Source: Strongylocentrotus purpuratus
Taxonomy: Eukaryota > Echinodermata > Echinoidea > Camarodonta > Strongylocentrotidae
Direction: 5' to 3'
Assembly (NCBI RefSeq): GCF_000002235.5
Contig: NW_022145529.1
Location: 124,001-188,000 of the forward strand
Length of the DNA stretch: 64,000 nt
Shown here piece by piece: positions 30,201 to 41,360 of this stretch; within the stretch, counting starts at the first letter, position 1; the number at the start of each line of letters is the position of its first letter. The position numbers and the translations under genes are program-made. The notes under the pieces are model-generated. The model did not search any database. It was not told where the DNA came from and saw only the letters and a program-made list of their open reading frames with translations.

Positions 30201-31920
30201 TTTACTTAATTTGGGTAATTCATTTAAGAACATATTTTCAATATCCTCTGTAATTTCACCATTTTTACATGCATATAAATTCTCGTAAAACTCCCTGATA
30301 ATCTTCAAAATCCCTTTGCCATCCCTCACAGTTTCCTTATTTTCATTATATATCTCCTTAATCACACTTTTCCTTTTATTTGACTTTAGTAATTGTTCAA
30401 AAAACGTTGAATTTTTTTCTCCTTCTTCAGACCATTCTGTCCTTGAACGGACTTTTAACCCTTGGCGTGAATAGTCGAAAAGCTTCTCTAATTCCATTTT
30501 TTTCATGTCAATTTCATCCTGAATACTTTTATGACAATCAATATTGATCGTCAATCGATATTCCAGGTCTTTAATTTCTTTTTCCAATTTTGCAATGTGG
30601 ACTCTTCTGAGTTTTGCTCTTTCACGGGAGAATTTCATTATATATTCTCTTAATTTCATTTTCATAAAATCCCAAAATTTAATTTTGCTCGTTATTTGAT
30701 TCCGCCAAGTTTCCTCTATTTCAGAAATCTTCTTTTTTACCCCATCTACAAAATCTTTTTCATTACATAGACTACTATTAAACTTCCAATAGGATTTCCC
30801 ATAAACAAAACTATCGACTAAATTGTTAAATTCTATTCTAACTCCAGCATGGTCAGGTGTAATAGAAGGCAAAATTTCAGACTTTCTTATCAACTTGTCT
30901 ACTTTCGAAGAAATGAAGATATAATCCAATCTACTCTGAACTAATGGCTGCTTCTGTCTGAAAGTGAATTCTTTCTGATTAGGATGACGCTTACGCCACA
31001 CATCAATTAAATCAAGCTTATCAAGAAAGTCTAATAATGAGTCCCTATATTTGCTTTTCGAAATATTACTTGCACCCATGTAATCCAAATTATGATTCAT
31101 AATAACATTGAAGTCTCCTCCAATTATCAAGGAATATTCTTGACTTAATACAGAACAAATTATTTTATTTAGATCAGACAGAAAATCACATTGGGCGTTT
31201 TCTTTATTCCTTGTGGGAAAGTACACGCTTCCTAATATTAGCTTTTCGCCTTGACATTTGCCTTTAATGATGACGTATCTTCCCCCTTCGTCAATTAAGG
31301 TTTTTTCCACCACAAAAGTAATACCTGGTTTAAACATTACAATAACCCCCCTACTGTGGTTACTCCCGTGGCTAAAAAACATTGAGCCTTCCCAATCACC
31401 CTTCCAACTGTATTCAATGTCTTCTGTGCTAAAGGTTTCCTGCAAGAATATCATATTTGCCGACATTTTGCACCACTGAAAAATCTTCTTTCTTTTAACT
31501 CTATCTCTCAGTCCTCTGACATTAATTGAGAGTAATTTTAAATTAACCGACATCAAGAACTATGAATCTATATCTGTAACAAAAAACCTTTAGAAATGTA
31601 CATAGTGGTGACAGTTTCACAGTAGATGGGAAGCTTGATGCATTTCCAACTCTAGGAAAAACAAACGCTTTCAAGTTAGATTGCAAATTAAACAAGTACA
31701 GGCAGACATCGGAACCGGAAAACATACTACACATACCATCACCCCACCCTTCAACACTATCAACCACATTCATACACATAAGCATAATATATGCTGGCAT
31801 GTTCGAAACCCCTCCCATCACTTATTCTAAATCATGGCGTGGCAGCCTTTTACACAAAGTATTAATACAGTCTTCTTACTGTGACAAAAAAAAAAAAAAA
31901 AAAAAAACCAACACCGAAAA
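27254..31920 (-). mobile_element. Tx1/L1-like LINE, ORF2 uninterrupted, no ORF1 seen
   Basis: On the minus strand: ORF2 (31553 to 27798), a 3' UTR with C-rich and CA-rich blocks (27520-27720) and a poly-A tail (T-run 27276-27293 on plus). No ORF1 is recognisable upstream; the element probably stops near 31886, where a minus-strand T-run of about 23 begins, so it looks 5'-truncated. Both outer flanks carry the same octamer CGGTGTTG in inverted orientation (27259-27266 and complement 31908-31915), next to T/A runs. Whether this is part of the element, a target preference or chance is open. Confidence 0.85.
27798..31553 (-). CDS. LINE ORF2: APE endonuclease, reverse transcriptase, zinc-finger-like C-terminus
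   Basis: 1251 codons from the first ATG (31551-31553) with no interruption. The endonuclease occupies about the first 240 residues: LLSINVRGLRD, FLQETFS, VYFPTRN, GGDFNVI, RLDYIFIS and PDHAGVRIEF. A long Lys/Glu-rich linker follows. RT: NYRPITLLNVDYKILSKVLA, DQVGYVKDRNI, AVDFEKAFDCISH, GVRQGDPLSPYLFVIVIELL and catalytic VLYADDITLF, then GLKINMDKT. Near the end is the zinc-finger-like block CSFCRLEVETYQHLFLDC. These motif forms ('GDPLSPYLF', 'YADD', terminal zf-RVT) are those of the L1/Tx1 group. It looks capable of encoding a full-length protein. Family role: target nicking and target-primed reverse transcription in the nucleus. Confidence 0.93.
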   Translation of the reverse strand: MSVNLKLLSINVRGLRDRVKRKKIFQWCKMSANMIFLQETFSTEDIEYSWKGDWEGSMFFSHGSNHSRGVIVMFKPGITFVVEKTLIDEGGRYVIIKGKCQGEKLILGSVYFPTRNKENAQCDFLSDLNKIICSVLSQEYSLIIGGDFNVIMNHNLDYMGASNISKSKYRDSLLDFLDKLDLIDVWRKRHPNQKEFTFRQKQPLVQSRLDYIFISSKVDKLIRKSEILPSITPDHAGVRIEFNNLVDSFVYGKSYWKFNSSLCNEKDFVDGVKKKISEIEETWRNQITSKIKFWDFMKMKLREYIMKFSRERAKLRRVHIAKLEKEIKDLEYRLTINIDCHKSIQDEIDMKKMELEKLFDYSRQGLKVRSRTEWSEEGEKNSTFFEQLLKSNKRKSVIKEIYNENKETVRDGKGILKIIREFYENLYACKNGEITEDIENMFLNELPKLSKENKEYCEGKITLAECYQAVKEMKWNKSPGNDGFSTEFYFTFWPTLGKTIVEAFNESFETKMLSNSQRQGVITLIEKEGKDPLYMKNYRPITLLNVDYKILSKVLATRVKEVLEDIIHYDQVGYVKDRNIGEAVRLIDDTFFQSLYQPVGFLIAVDFEKAFDCISHKLLFKALEQFGFGKVLCSWVKTLYTNVSSCVMNGGHSTGYFGINRGVRQGDPLSPYLFVIVIELLARYIRKDESIKGVEFGNKEIKQVLYADDITLFLKDMDSINKVKKVFKNFEKLSGLKINMDKTNFMWLGEESDRPGLPFFGHRVHHIKILGVYFARHSKIKDDLNYKEILSKIKRLIGWWKQRDLTMFGKIKLLKIYVFSKLNYVSSLMTVPQNIFEEIEKISFNFIWGGRDRIKRKILYQDYCAGGLRVTNFKIFIKTQRIMWIKRLLYREKYSGWKVTFDHFFRSLGGRIIFLCNYDINKMDLKGIPSFYKDMLKAWQELDKCRHFGENKNNPIIFSNKCICLSNKTFFDVELFQKGILQASDIIVRGHLKPILHFLNLGFETKSLLRIQKIFSAIRNDWIQSDFMEVDTENFEIELMIFGRLQKLCDIKSRRLYDYFIEDLQKEYTLHVTDGNCQFDLGMTELKETFTRMKCAMLCNKHREFQYKQLQGAVYTKREFFKFGFESDHFCSFCRLEVETYQHLFLDCLKVKRLWQEVIQKLHLIEIDIDDWKPIFMGISGNTARIFVINCIIFLVKYIIFISRKEGTLPSVQKTVHMLKNYRDEEYKIAFKKGKLGMHLQKWEQIDAFLL

Positions 31921-32339
31921 TAAAACAGTAACTCCAGACGATATAACTTGACCTCATAATTAACGGATTCAGATAATGTGTAACTAATGATACTTTAGCC
32001 CCAGGCTCAAACGGCTATATATAATATTTTAAAAGAAAAAAAACGTAATAAACGAACGTAATAGATAAACCCCGTGCATACTTTAAGCTTCAACAGCTTG
32101 TACCCCACCAAATGGCTTTTGGTACCATTATAAACTTTACAGTATATAAGGAGTTCTTTTTTAAGAAAACGAATTAATTAACTTTTGAACTATTCCTCTT
32201 CTTTTTTTTTCTTTTCCTTTCACTGTTAACGACCGGCTTAAGGTAACCGTAAAAGGGCATTATTTATTTTCCCCTTTTAATTTCTCTCAAAACAGAGTCT
32301 AGATATAAAATTTATAGTTGATTTAAAGACCTCGCTGGT

Positions 32340-32710
32340 GTCTAAAACTGGCTGGGGACGAGACTTTTCTAAATAAAAGAACAACGTCCCGCCCACCTGC
32401 CGTCATAGACAGTGACCACAAGCAGCCGGTGACGAGATCTAATTATTACTTCACAAGGCACTAACGTTAATCCTCCTGCTAAGATTGTAAGATTACATGG
32501 ATATTTACTATTAAAGGGGGGGGGGAGCAGAAACAAATCGACAATTATGTTGTATATTTCAGATGCCATTTATCTCGATCAACTGAAATGTCTAGGACCA
32601 GCTGGAGACGAGACTTGTCTCAAAACACGTCCCGTCCTCCTGCTGCCGCAAAGACCATTCAGCCAATCAGCATGTCCGGCGTTGGTGACCACGAGAAGCC
32701 GGTGACGAAA
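32340..32710. repeat. imperfect direct repeat, about 255-bp period
   Basis: Two related blocks, 32342-32440 and 32595-32710, share CTGG(G/A)GACGAGACTT, CGTCCCG, CCTGC and AGCCGGTGACGA. The second carries a short insertion (GTTGGTGACC). They lie upstream of the minus-strand LINE and could be remnants of promoter-like 5' repeats, but no link is shown. Confidence 0.6.
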
Positions 32711-33000
32711 AGAAACAAAAGAAACACTTTCGCCCTCCAGCTCTCGCGGACCAATCATAGCTGAGGAAGCCTCTCACGTGTTCATGGCTATTGATTAGTT
32801 GGATTACTTTGCTCACCAAATGGAAAAGGAAAGAGAAATGCGATGTACATGTATGTATTAAGTTACACACACAGACACACACACATGCACACCAAACCAC
32901 TCCCCCTCTCCATTTGTAAATATCTTTAAAAGGAACCCGTTCTATAATTTGCGTTGTACAGTGTTCACATTCCTCTAATGACACATTTTAAAGATTAAGT
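32711..33000. other. no feature recognised; short CA repeat
   Basis: (CA)n at about 32865-32890. No gene-like frame. Confidence 0.3.
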
Positions 33001-33004
33001 AACA

Positions 33005-34662
33005 AGCTAGACATCTCGTGGAATGCAATAAGGCAAACCTATGCCTACATTAGTACAAATTGGCGGGTACTATTTTCTCTTTACATTCATGAGTTTTGAC
33101 TGGTGCTTTAAATTGCATGGTACTTCCAACCAGATTATATCTCATGGAATGTCACAAGGCTTACATTCTTGAGTCTTAAAATCTATACCTCCAAGTACGA
33201 TATGGCGGGGAATTTTTTTTCTTCACTTTACATTCCTGAATTTTCGACGTTTGGAGAATTCGTTAATGCAAAAACAAAAGTTCTCACAACAATTCTTTTC
33301 CACAATACACATATCAAGGGATTGAACTTTAATATAATTACAGTTTTTGTAATGCATATTTCCAGCTGGAGTAAATACATCTCTAAACCCACCAAGGTTG
33401 CATAGATTTCCACTCAATGATAGAGACTAAGGGGGAGTAATAACATCTTCCTTCCGTTAACCCTGACTTTCATTCTCAGATCCATACCTTAATTGTTGAT
33501 GAGGCATTCCTATTCACCCATAGCTTTAAAATGTATACGCAGTTCAAAAGAGAAATTTTCATCTTAAGTTCAGATCTTCTTTTCATTATCTGTTACATAA
33601 TCCATTATAATTACCATTTTCTTTCAACGTTCAATGAACACACTTCTCACAACATCAAGGGAATGTCAACGCCCCTTTCTCAATATCAAAGTGAATTTTC
33701 CTTCCCAAACGTAGCCCCAGTAAATTAAAGGCAATATTTTCAACTATGTCAAATATGAATGCGTATTTTTATATATCAAGAAATAAGGAGTATAATCCAT
33801 CTTCGTAAGGAGTTGATAATCCCTCAAATTGCATGAACTGCTAGACACACAGCCTTTTGTCCCTCAAAATGCTGCCCCTGACATCACTATATGTTATTCA
33901 TTTATGTGACTGGTGCTTTAAATTACGGTACATGTACTTTCAACCAGATTACATCTCATGGAATGTCACAATGAAGGCTTAAATTCTTGATTCGTAAAAT
34001 CTATACATACAAATACGATTTGGCGGGAAATGTTTTCACTTTACATTCCTGAATATTTTACCGTTTGGAAAATGTATTTATGCAAAACAAAAGTTCTCAC
34101 AACAGTTCTTTTCCAAAATGAACATTTCCAGGGATGGTATTTTAATATAATTACAGTTTTTGTACTGCATACTTCCAGCAGGAGTTAAATACATCTCTAA
34201 ACACCCCCATGTTGCATATGATTTCCACTCAGTGATGGAGACTAAGGGGAAGTAATGACCTCTTACTTTACCCTGACTTCATTCTCAGATCCATATCTCA
34301 TTTGTTGATGAGGCATTCCTACTCACCCATAGCTTTAAATTGTATACGCAGTTCAAAAGAGACATTTTCATCTTAGGTTCACAGGTGTGTTCAGATTCTC
34401 ATTTTCATTATCTGTTACATAATGCATTATAATTACCATGTTCTTTCAACGTTCAATAAACACACTTCTCACAACATCAAGGGAATGTCAACGCCCCTTT
34501 CTCAATAGCAAAGTGAATTTTCCTTCCCAATCTTAGCCCCAGTAAATAATGGTACCACAATATTTTCAACGATTTCAAATGTGAATGCGTATTTTTATAT
34601 GAAAAGAAATAAGGAATATAATAGATTTTTATGAGAAGTTGATATTCCCTCAAATTGAAGTT
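33005..34662. repeat. tandem duplication, two units of about 810 bp plus a partial third
   Basis: Unit 1 runs from about 33099 (ACTGGTGCTTTAAATTGC) to about 33828; unit 2 from 33909 (ACTGGTGCTTTAAATTAC) to 34662. Both share long near-identical blocks such as ATACGCAGTTCAAAAGAGA (33536 and 34344) and CACAACATCAAGGGAATG. 33005-33095 (CTCGTGGAATGCAATAAGGC, TTGGCGGG, TTTACATTC) looks like a third, more diverged partial copy. No conserved open frame, so this is non-coding tandem repetition. Confidence 0.85.
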
Positions 34663-34734
34663 ACCAAACAAACTATATACCGGCAGATATAAGAAACTTG
34701 CTTTTCATTTCCTCCTTTTACCCCAGACGGATAA

Positions 34735-35735
34735 TTGACACAAGAAAACTCAGAAAACATGCTAGTATCATTACCCAGTAAAAAACATACTGAATGCAGA
34801 GGAAGGGTCAATACCTTACATGTAAACAAAATAGCATATTTGGCAACAAAAAAAAAAAGGAAAGAAGGATTTCCTCTCCCTCTTTTCTTTCATTTCCCTT
34901 CACTTGGCTCCTATATGTTTGCAAATTCCACCCCACTTTATAAAGCTTCACCTTATGATTTCCCATGAAATTAAAGCAGAGCTAATTGAATAGCTCATTT
35001 TTCCACTCGTTCTTCTTTAAAAAACAAACACAAATTCTGACATATTTTTCCTTAAAAAAAAAAGAAAAAATTGAAAAAGACTCGGAAACATGCTAGTATC
35101 AGTTTACCCAGTAAGAAAATACTGAGTACAGAGGAACGGTCAATATCTTCCATGCAAACACAAACAGCATATTTGGTAAGAAAAAAGAAAGAAAGAAAGA
35201 AGGATTTTCTTCCTTCCCTCATTTTCCCTCACTCGGCTTCTATGTTTGCAAATTCCACCCCACTTTATAAAGCTTCACCTTATGTTTTCCCATGAAATTA
35301 AAGCATAGCTTGAATAAACAAAAAACACTTCCTTTAAACATGTTAAAAATCATGGCAATACCTCATCGTTTTTTCTTAGTCACTCGTCTCTTTAATTATC
35401 ATGCTTATTCTTTTTTTCTTTCTTTTCTGGTATACATTTACCTCCATCGTTTCTCATCCAGCGGTGTTACTCTTATCGTTTGTAGTATCTGTTCCCTGCT
35501 CCTCCTCTTGGTTATTGACGAACCATACAGTCCTCAACAGCTGGAGTTATGTCCCTTCTTTAAAGATTACCGCTCATGATGTTTGCCTCACCTTGTCCCA
35601 ATCACAGGACTGGATAAAAATCATACACATGGCTCCTATGTTTGCAAATTCAAGCACACTTTATAGAGCTTCACCTTATGATTTCCCACGAAATTAAAGC
35701 AGAGCTTGAATAGCTCATTTTTCCACTCGTTCACG
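34735..35735. repeat. tandem repeat, about 335-bp period, two copies and a partial third
   Basis: 34750-35010 and 35085-35315 share AACATGCTAGTATCA, TTTGCAAATTCCACCCCACT and TATAAAGCTTCACCTTATG. The right part recurs once more at 35630-35735 (TTTGCAAATTCAAGCACACT, GCTTCACCTTATGATTTCCC, TAGCTCATTTTTCCACTCGT). Short open frames in each copy are parallel products of the repetition. Confidence 0.8.
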
Positions 35736-35884
35736 CATCAGCTGTATACGATGACTGGGAAAACTGGATACCTAACAAACCAGACAAATTAAAATCCGCA
35801 CTTTCCATGGTTTTGTATACTATCAAACTCAGCAATAACAAATTATTGATTCCATGAAAGACCTACTTTCTCCGAATGTTTTCG

Positions 35885-36235
35885 GCTTAAATGGTGTTGT
35901 AACATTAACACTGCACTTTCATGATGATCCTTTATGATTTTGTCGTTATTCACATTTCCATTAAATCATCAAACTATAACTCCATGGCACCGGTGTCTCC
36001 CGCCACCACTGTATCTCCCTTTAAGGCTCCCGCTGTAGCTCCCTCAGTGAAACTCGCTGTGGCTGACACGGTGACTCCCGCTGTAGCTCCCGCCATAGCA
36101 CTCAATGTCGGGATCTTCGTTAACTGTAGCTTCCTTCTAATAGCCCCTTGCTGGCGTTCGAGGTTCCCTTGCTGGCGTTCCAAATTCCCTTGTTTGAATG
36201 GTGTCGTAACATTAACACTTTTGTCATCATACCCA
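35885..36235. repeat. short direct repeats around a GCTCCCGC minisatellite-like stretch
   Basis: AATGGTGT(T/C)GTAACATTAACAC occurs at 35889 and 36197. Between them, 35985-36100 repeats words like ACTCCCGCTGTAGCTCCC, and TTGCTGGCGTTC occurs twice (36149, 36171). Both strands have open frames here, as expected from repetition; no product called. Confidence 0.5.
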
Positions 36236-36704
36236 GATGCACAGCGCCATCTTCAGGTAAAACTGCAGAATGTCGGAATTTAGTGCATGTATTCACTTGT
36301 TTTCTTTTATTTCCTGGTGCTATATGCATGCACACACAAAAGGCGTTTTTCCTCTTTATTGAGGGGGTAAGATTTTTTTAATTCTATTTAGTTGTATCTT
36401 GTTTTCTTGATTATTTGGTCATTACCCAGTGATTCATCAATTGTTATACGTCACCATTTCATTCCTACCATTTCTGTAAAGTCACATAGATTTGAAAAGA
36501 AGTCTTCGGGTTATAGATAAAATACAAGATAATATCTTTCTTTTTCCTACATCCATGTGACTCTCTTCCAAATGTACTCTTGTTTTGTATTTACTGATTT
36601 TCTTTGTCTTTGCCGAACAATTATTTATCACCTTCATCCGTTATGCTGTGCTGACTCGCATGATTACCGTATCGTCATCACCACATAATTGGCATTATCT
36701 ATAT

Positions 36705-37257
36705 CAGGCCTTCTCAACTAGTTTATTAGAAGTGCCAAAACGAAAAGAATTTTTAGTTGAAGTGCCAACCAGTATGTTTGATTTCGCTGCGAGGGAGAGT
36801 AGCGACCGATCCGACGACGGGCGGGTTGCAGGGGCCGGAGCCCCCGGAAGCTGATGTATTTCAGGGCTTTCTAAAGGGTCAGATGTGGCATTTTAACACC
36901 TTTTTATTCTAAAATATAGAAATCAGAATTTCGTACAATTCCTGGGTATACATTCACACTAGAGATAAATTTATATGTAGTTATTTTGGTGCATTAAACA
37001 CGGGAATTATCCAAATTAAGTGAAAATCAAACAAACAGAAACAATACAAGATGTTTCCAGAGATTGGCAATGTAAAAATTGGTAGCACATCGTAAAGCTT
37101 TTTGTTGTTTAGAGCTCAGGTCAGTTAAGAGTCGTATAAGATAGTAAAACAAGGTTAGATTACCCTTTTTTTCCTGTTTGTTAAGCAGACATTTTGGGTC
37201 TTTTTGATTTTGCTAATTTTTAAATTCTAAAATACATTTTTTTATTTATATATACCG

Positions 37258-37291
<34 letters not shown>

Positions 37292-37360
37292 TTGCAACAG
37301 TTGCGCTGACTGGCCGCAAGCGCCACAAGTGGCGCGCGCGCCGCCAGTTGAGAAGGCCTG
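36705..37360. mobile_element. non-autonomous hAT-like element (Charlie/Tip100-style ends)
   Basis: 656 bp. Left end CAGGCCTTCTCAACTAG, right end CCAGTTGAGAAGGCCTG; the first 15 bases are perfectly inverted. Flanks ATCTATAT (36697-36704) and ATCTACAT (37361-37368) form an 8-bp target duplication with one mismatch, the hAT hallmark. The right part has a (TA)n tract at 37256-37286 and a GC-rich GGCGCGCGCGCCGCC block. No transposase is encoded. Confidence 0.88.
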
Positions 37361-37367
37361 ATCTACA

Positions 37368-37575
37368 TCATCATTGCATTCATCGATTGACTGTCTCATT
37401 ATCGCATCAACGCCGTCATCGTCTTCATCATCGCCGTCTTCATCATCACCGGCTTCATCATCGTCTTCTCCATCATCGCCGTCTTCATCATTGTCTTCGT
37501 CATCATCGCCGTCATTATTGCCGTAATCATCAGTACTGTCATCATCGTCGACGCCATCGTCAGCATCATTTTACT
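37368..37575. repeat. imperfect trinucleotide repeat (CAT/CGT/TTC-rich)
   Basis: Variant copies of CATCATCGCCGTCTT and relatives give a His/Arg-rich frame on one strand and a Met/Thr-rich frame on the other. Typical of a degenerate trinucleotide microsatellite; not treated as protein. Confidence 0.75.
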
Positions 37576-38069
37576 TGACTTTGCCGTAACTGATTTGGTA
37601 TTTTGAACGCTTTGCTGATATATTTGATGATCCCATTTTTGCTTGATTTTTGATGATTGGTAATTGTAATTGTTTTTGTATGATTTATTATTATTACTAT
37701 ATTGTGTTTTATTTTTTAACGTAACAGGGATTAACCTCCGGGATGTTTTATACGCCCTCAAGACGATTTAGTTCAAATGAAGTTAATTCAAAAGAGTCAA
37801 TATCAAACAAATTAATGTCTTCGTTGATATCAGTCATTTTTACTGAAGAGTGAACATCGTAATGTTATGATGATGTGAGTAAAGAAACAAGATAAGGTGC
37901 AGGCGGAAGTTTTCATACGTGGTGCCTCCAATCCTGATTTCAAAGAGGTCGTCATTTAATAAATTGTTGGGTGAAACGGTTGATAACACGCTTTCTTGAA
38001 AATATAAAATCGACAATATTTTATAAAACTATTTCCCAAAATATTGGTTTTTTATCATTAAAGTAAAGA

Positions 38070-38560
38070 CATATCTTCCTTCTCATTCATTAATGATGCT
38101 TTATAATTCTTTGATGCTCCCATACTTGAAATATGGTGGCTTAGTTTGGGGGTAACACATATCATTAGATTATATTACAAAAGAAGATTAGGCCTATTCG
38201 TAGTATTTATAATGCCCTCTTTCACTCCCATACAGACTCATTATTTTGTTTTATTTAGATACTAGAGGTAAAAGTTTCAATTTATGTATAATAATAAAAA
38301 ATTACATGTTTCCATCTATTGTCAAGAATTATTATTTTTTCAATAACTCAGTCCATAATTACCCAACAAGACATTCAGGAGATTTTCATTTACCTCTTTT
38401 GCGGACCCTCTTAATAGCTCAAAATACATTCATATATGAAGGTCCACAATTATGGAATTCTTTGAGTAATAAACAATGCTCCATCAATTAACATATTTAG
38501 GAAAAAGATGGAATTGTTTTCATTACAATCTTATGAACCTCATAAAACTATATCGCCCAT
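38070..38560 (+). mobile_element. LINE 3' coding remnant (CR1/Jockey-like)
   Basis: 38090-38150 reads MMLYNSLMLPYLKYGGLVWG in one frame, and 38246-38491 gives NYPTRHSGDFHLPLLRTLLI then FIYEGPQLWNSLSN. This is the familiar end of CR1/Jockey-type ORF2 ('Y.TR.......P..R.....S....GP.LWN.LP'). Frameshifted and 5'-truncated. Confidence 0.75.
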
Positions 38561-39443
38561 TTATTCTTTTCCCTCCTCATATCTGTCTTTTTTTTTATTT
38601 CTTAACTTAATTTTGCTTGTTTGTTGTTGCTTTTATTGAAAAAGATCATTATCTACTCGCTGACTCAAAATATAATTTCATATATTATATTGTGCCCTCT
38701 CTTGCATATCTCCTTTCTAATGCGCATTTCTCCTTGATCATCTTTTTCTCAACCCCACATGCAGCTCCTCGTTTTGTATTTTTTTCTGTACCCCGGTTTC
38801 TCACCTCTTGCTGGTAAAAAGAGTTGTGTTAATTATTAAATTTAATGAAATGTTATTAACATCACATCTCGTGAACAGAATATTAAAGAATATATAAAGA
38901 AGGACAAAGAAAACGAAGCTTTGTCTCGATTGTTTCAAATGTCAACTTTACTTGTAAGAGGTTGATTCGAAATTAGAATCTAACGATTATAAATCAAATC
39001 ACTAATTGTACGCATATGTACTTTGTGGTAAAGGCAGGTTTTGGTATCCATTCCCAGGAATCTATAAATAATCATGAGAATCAGTTGTATTCAGACTAGG
39101 TATCAAGATTAGCCAAAAGAAGATAGGCCCTATAGTCTAAATTGGGCTCATTTGTCAGTTGTAGACGATCGTTCAAAATTCATTATTATAAACAACGGTT
39201 TGTCCATGTGAACGAATGACCAAAATGTATATCTATAGTTATGTTAGTAATCAAGTAGTATGAAGTCTATTATTTTGCTCTTGATCTTTGAACTCTAGTC
39301 GTTGTCAGGCTATCCCACAATAATTAAAGTGTATCATTGTGTTATTTGTTGTATTGGGAGTTAAGAAGGATAACACATGGAAACGTTAACTTATAGAAGA
39401 GACTTGTTTTTGGTCTGCGATACGATTGAATACCAGACATATG
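38561..39443. other. no feature recognised
   Basis: AT-rich. No gene-like frame, RNA gene or repeat end seen. Confidence 0.3.
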
Positions 39444-39604
39444 GGCCCGAATTCACAAAGGAGGTTTGTCGACAAACCTACTTTTGTTTAGCCAAACCTC
39501 CTTTTGTTCTTTACAAACCAGGTTTGTAATAAACGCATAAAAACGCGTCATATGACTTACGAAAACCAAGGTTTGTCGACAAACCTCCTTTGTGAATTCG
39601 GGCC
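39444..39604. mobile_element. short palindromic MITE
   Basis: 161 bp. Left end GGCCCGAATTCACAAAGGAG, right end CTCCTTTGTGAATTCGGGCC, perfectly inverted over at least 20 bp. Each arm continues with GTTTGTCGACAAACC, which is itself palindromic. No clear target duplication. Superfamily unassigned. Confidence 0.85.
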
Positions 39605-40610
39605 AAATTGTTCGTATCTTTACTGAATGCATAATTATGTTGGGTCTAGGGCCGTTGTTCTGGTAGAATGTAATATGCATAGGCAGCTGCTCGTACATGT
39701 AGTACAGGTGTGCGAGCTTCCGCCATGGAGACTGGGAGTGCCATATTGCCATTAATTGGTGTGTAATTGAATCGCTTTCAACAATACAACTTTTATTTAC
39801 AATGAAAGTGCGATGTTCAGTTACAACCAGGATCACAAGGTTTTACAGAGTTGTTAACTGTCGTTGAGTTTTCTCTCTGGTTTTTTTTAACCATGGGTCA
39901 TGTGCGGCCAGTTTAAAAAGGAAACGAAGACAGTTTGTTAAACCTTCAAACGAAATAAACGGTCGGCTCCCTGTAATCGTCGTCAGGCAATAATTGAAGT
40001 GTGTTATGGTGTTATTTGTTTGTATTGGTAGTCAAGAGGAATGACAAATGAAATAAGATACGAAGTTATAGAAAAAAAACCTTCAATGATCTATTACCCA
40101 TTTAATAAATGTTGGATCTAAGCCAACAGACTCCAATACTTCACCAAAAAAAATCATGGTCTATTGAATTGAAGCCGATACAAAGTCCCAGAATCTGACA
40201 TAGAATTCCTTTGTAAGAACATCGACTTGTTACCATGGTTATTTTCCTGTAGGCATTTCGTTAACCCCTGTCTGGCACTATGCTTTTGTTAACTGGCCAT
40301 CACAAATATCCCAAAATTCTTCTTGCAGGTGGTTACCTTTGATTCCTAGCGTTAATGTTCAACATACTTTGTTTAGTTCAAATAATAAAAATATCTTATT
40401 TCAATCAGAAATTTAATTGTATATTCTGTCTCCTCATTATCCACCAAAAGCTTACGAATGATTGATTCATTTTACTGCGCTTTTCAAAAAAAAACTTATT
40501 GCTTCTTCTCCACACTCAGTCCAGTTGGCTTTAGCTCGAATAATCAATCCATCTGAAATAAAGTAATACAACTGTAAGAGGATATCAGAAAGTATCTTAA
40601 TTCTGTGTTA
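39605..40610. other. no feature recognised
   Basis: AT-rich. A phrase at 39990-40030 (AATTGAAGTGTGTTATGGTG...TTGTATTGG) repeats 39325-39360 imperfectly; otherwise nothing is recognised. Confidence 0.3.
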
Positions 40611-41360
40611 AAGGGCCCATGAAATCGAAATACAAGTGTATTCCTGTTGGTGTTCCAGTTCTGCATACATCTCATATTTTTATATGTAAACCTCTGAATT
40701 TGTTTCATAGATTTTTAAATATTTTTTGAAATATTTGTTTTTCAAACTTGCTAAGCTCCACCCCAAAAACCTCCAGATCTCATTCCCCTTGTGATATCAT
40801 CTGCCAGTCATCAATGAGCTAACTTGAGAAAGTGGTTTGTATCTTTGCCGAAATCAACCACCTGTTACAATACGTAATACACTAGCAACATACAAGTTGC
40901 TATGTCAGACATGCTGTAGCATCACCAGGAAGACAAAGGCAATGATGATGTATTGTACATATATGTATGGATCCGAAGCATGCAAATCTATTATGAACGT
41001 ATGCTAAGCTGGTGGAAATTACATACTATTGTCTATTTTAGAATATTAGTTAAGTCTGACATGTCTGACATAGCAACTTATATGTTGCTTTTGTTTGTGG
41101 TATTGTAACAGGTGGTCAACTTTGGCAAAGTTACATGCCACTTTCTCAAGCTAGCTCATTGATGACTGACATATGATGTCACCAGGGGAATAAGATCTGG
41201 AGGTTTTTGGGGTGGAGCTTAGCAAGTTTGAAAAACAAATATTTCAACAAATATTTAACAATCTATGAAACAAATTTAGAAGTTTACATATCAAAATATC
41301 AGATGTATGCAAGACTGCACACCAACAGGAATACACTTGCATTTCGATGTCATGGGCCCT
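40611..41360. mobile_element. foldback element with about 300-bp inverted arms
   Basis: Left arm about 40612-40920, right arm about 41060-41360, joined by a 140-bp centre. Ends: AGGGCCCATGA and TCATGGGCCCT. Inside, the arms mirror each other through AAGTGTATTCCTGTTGGTG, AAGCTCCACCCCAAAAACCT and TGTTGCTATGTCAGAC-like blocks. Flanks TTAA on the left and TCAA on the right could be a decayed TTAA target duplication. The arm similarity implies a large hairpin in RNA or single-stranded DNA. Confidence 0.85.

Noticed and set aside
37348-37761. His/Arg-rich and Met/Thr-rich proteins on the two strands
   Set aside because: Both arise from one degenerate trinucleotide repeat.
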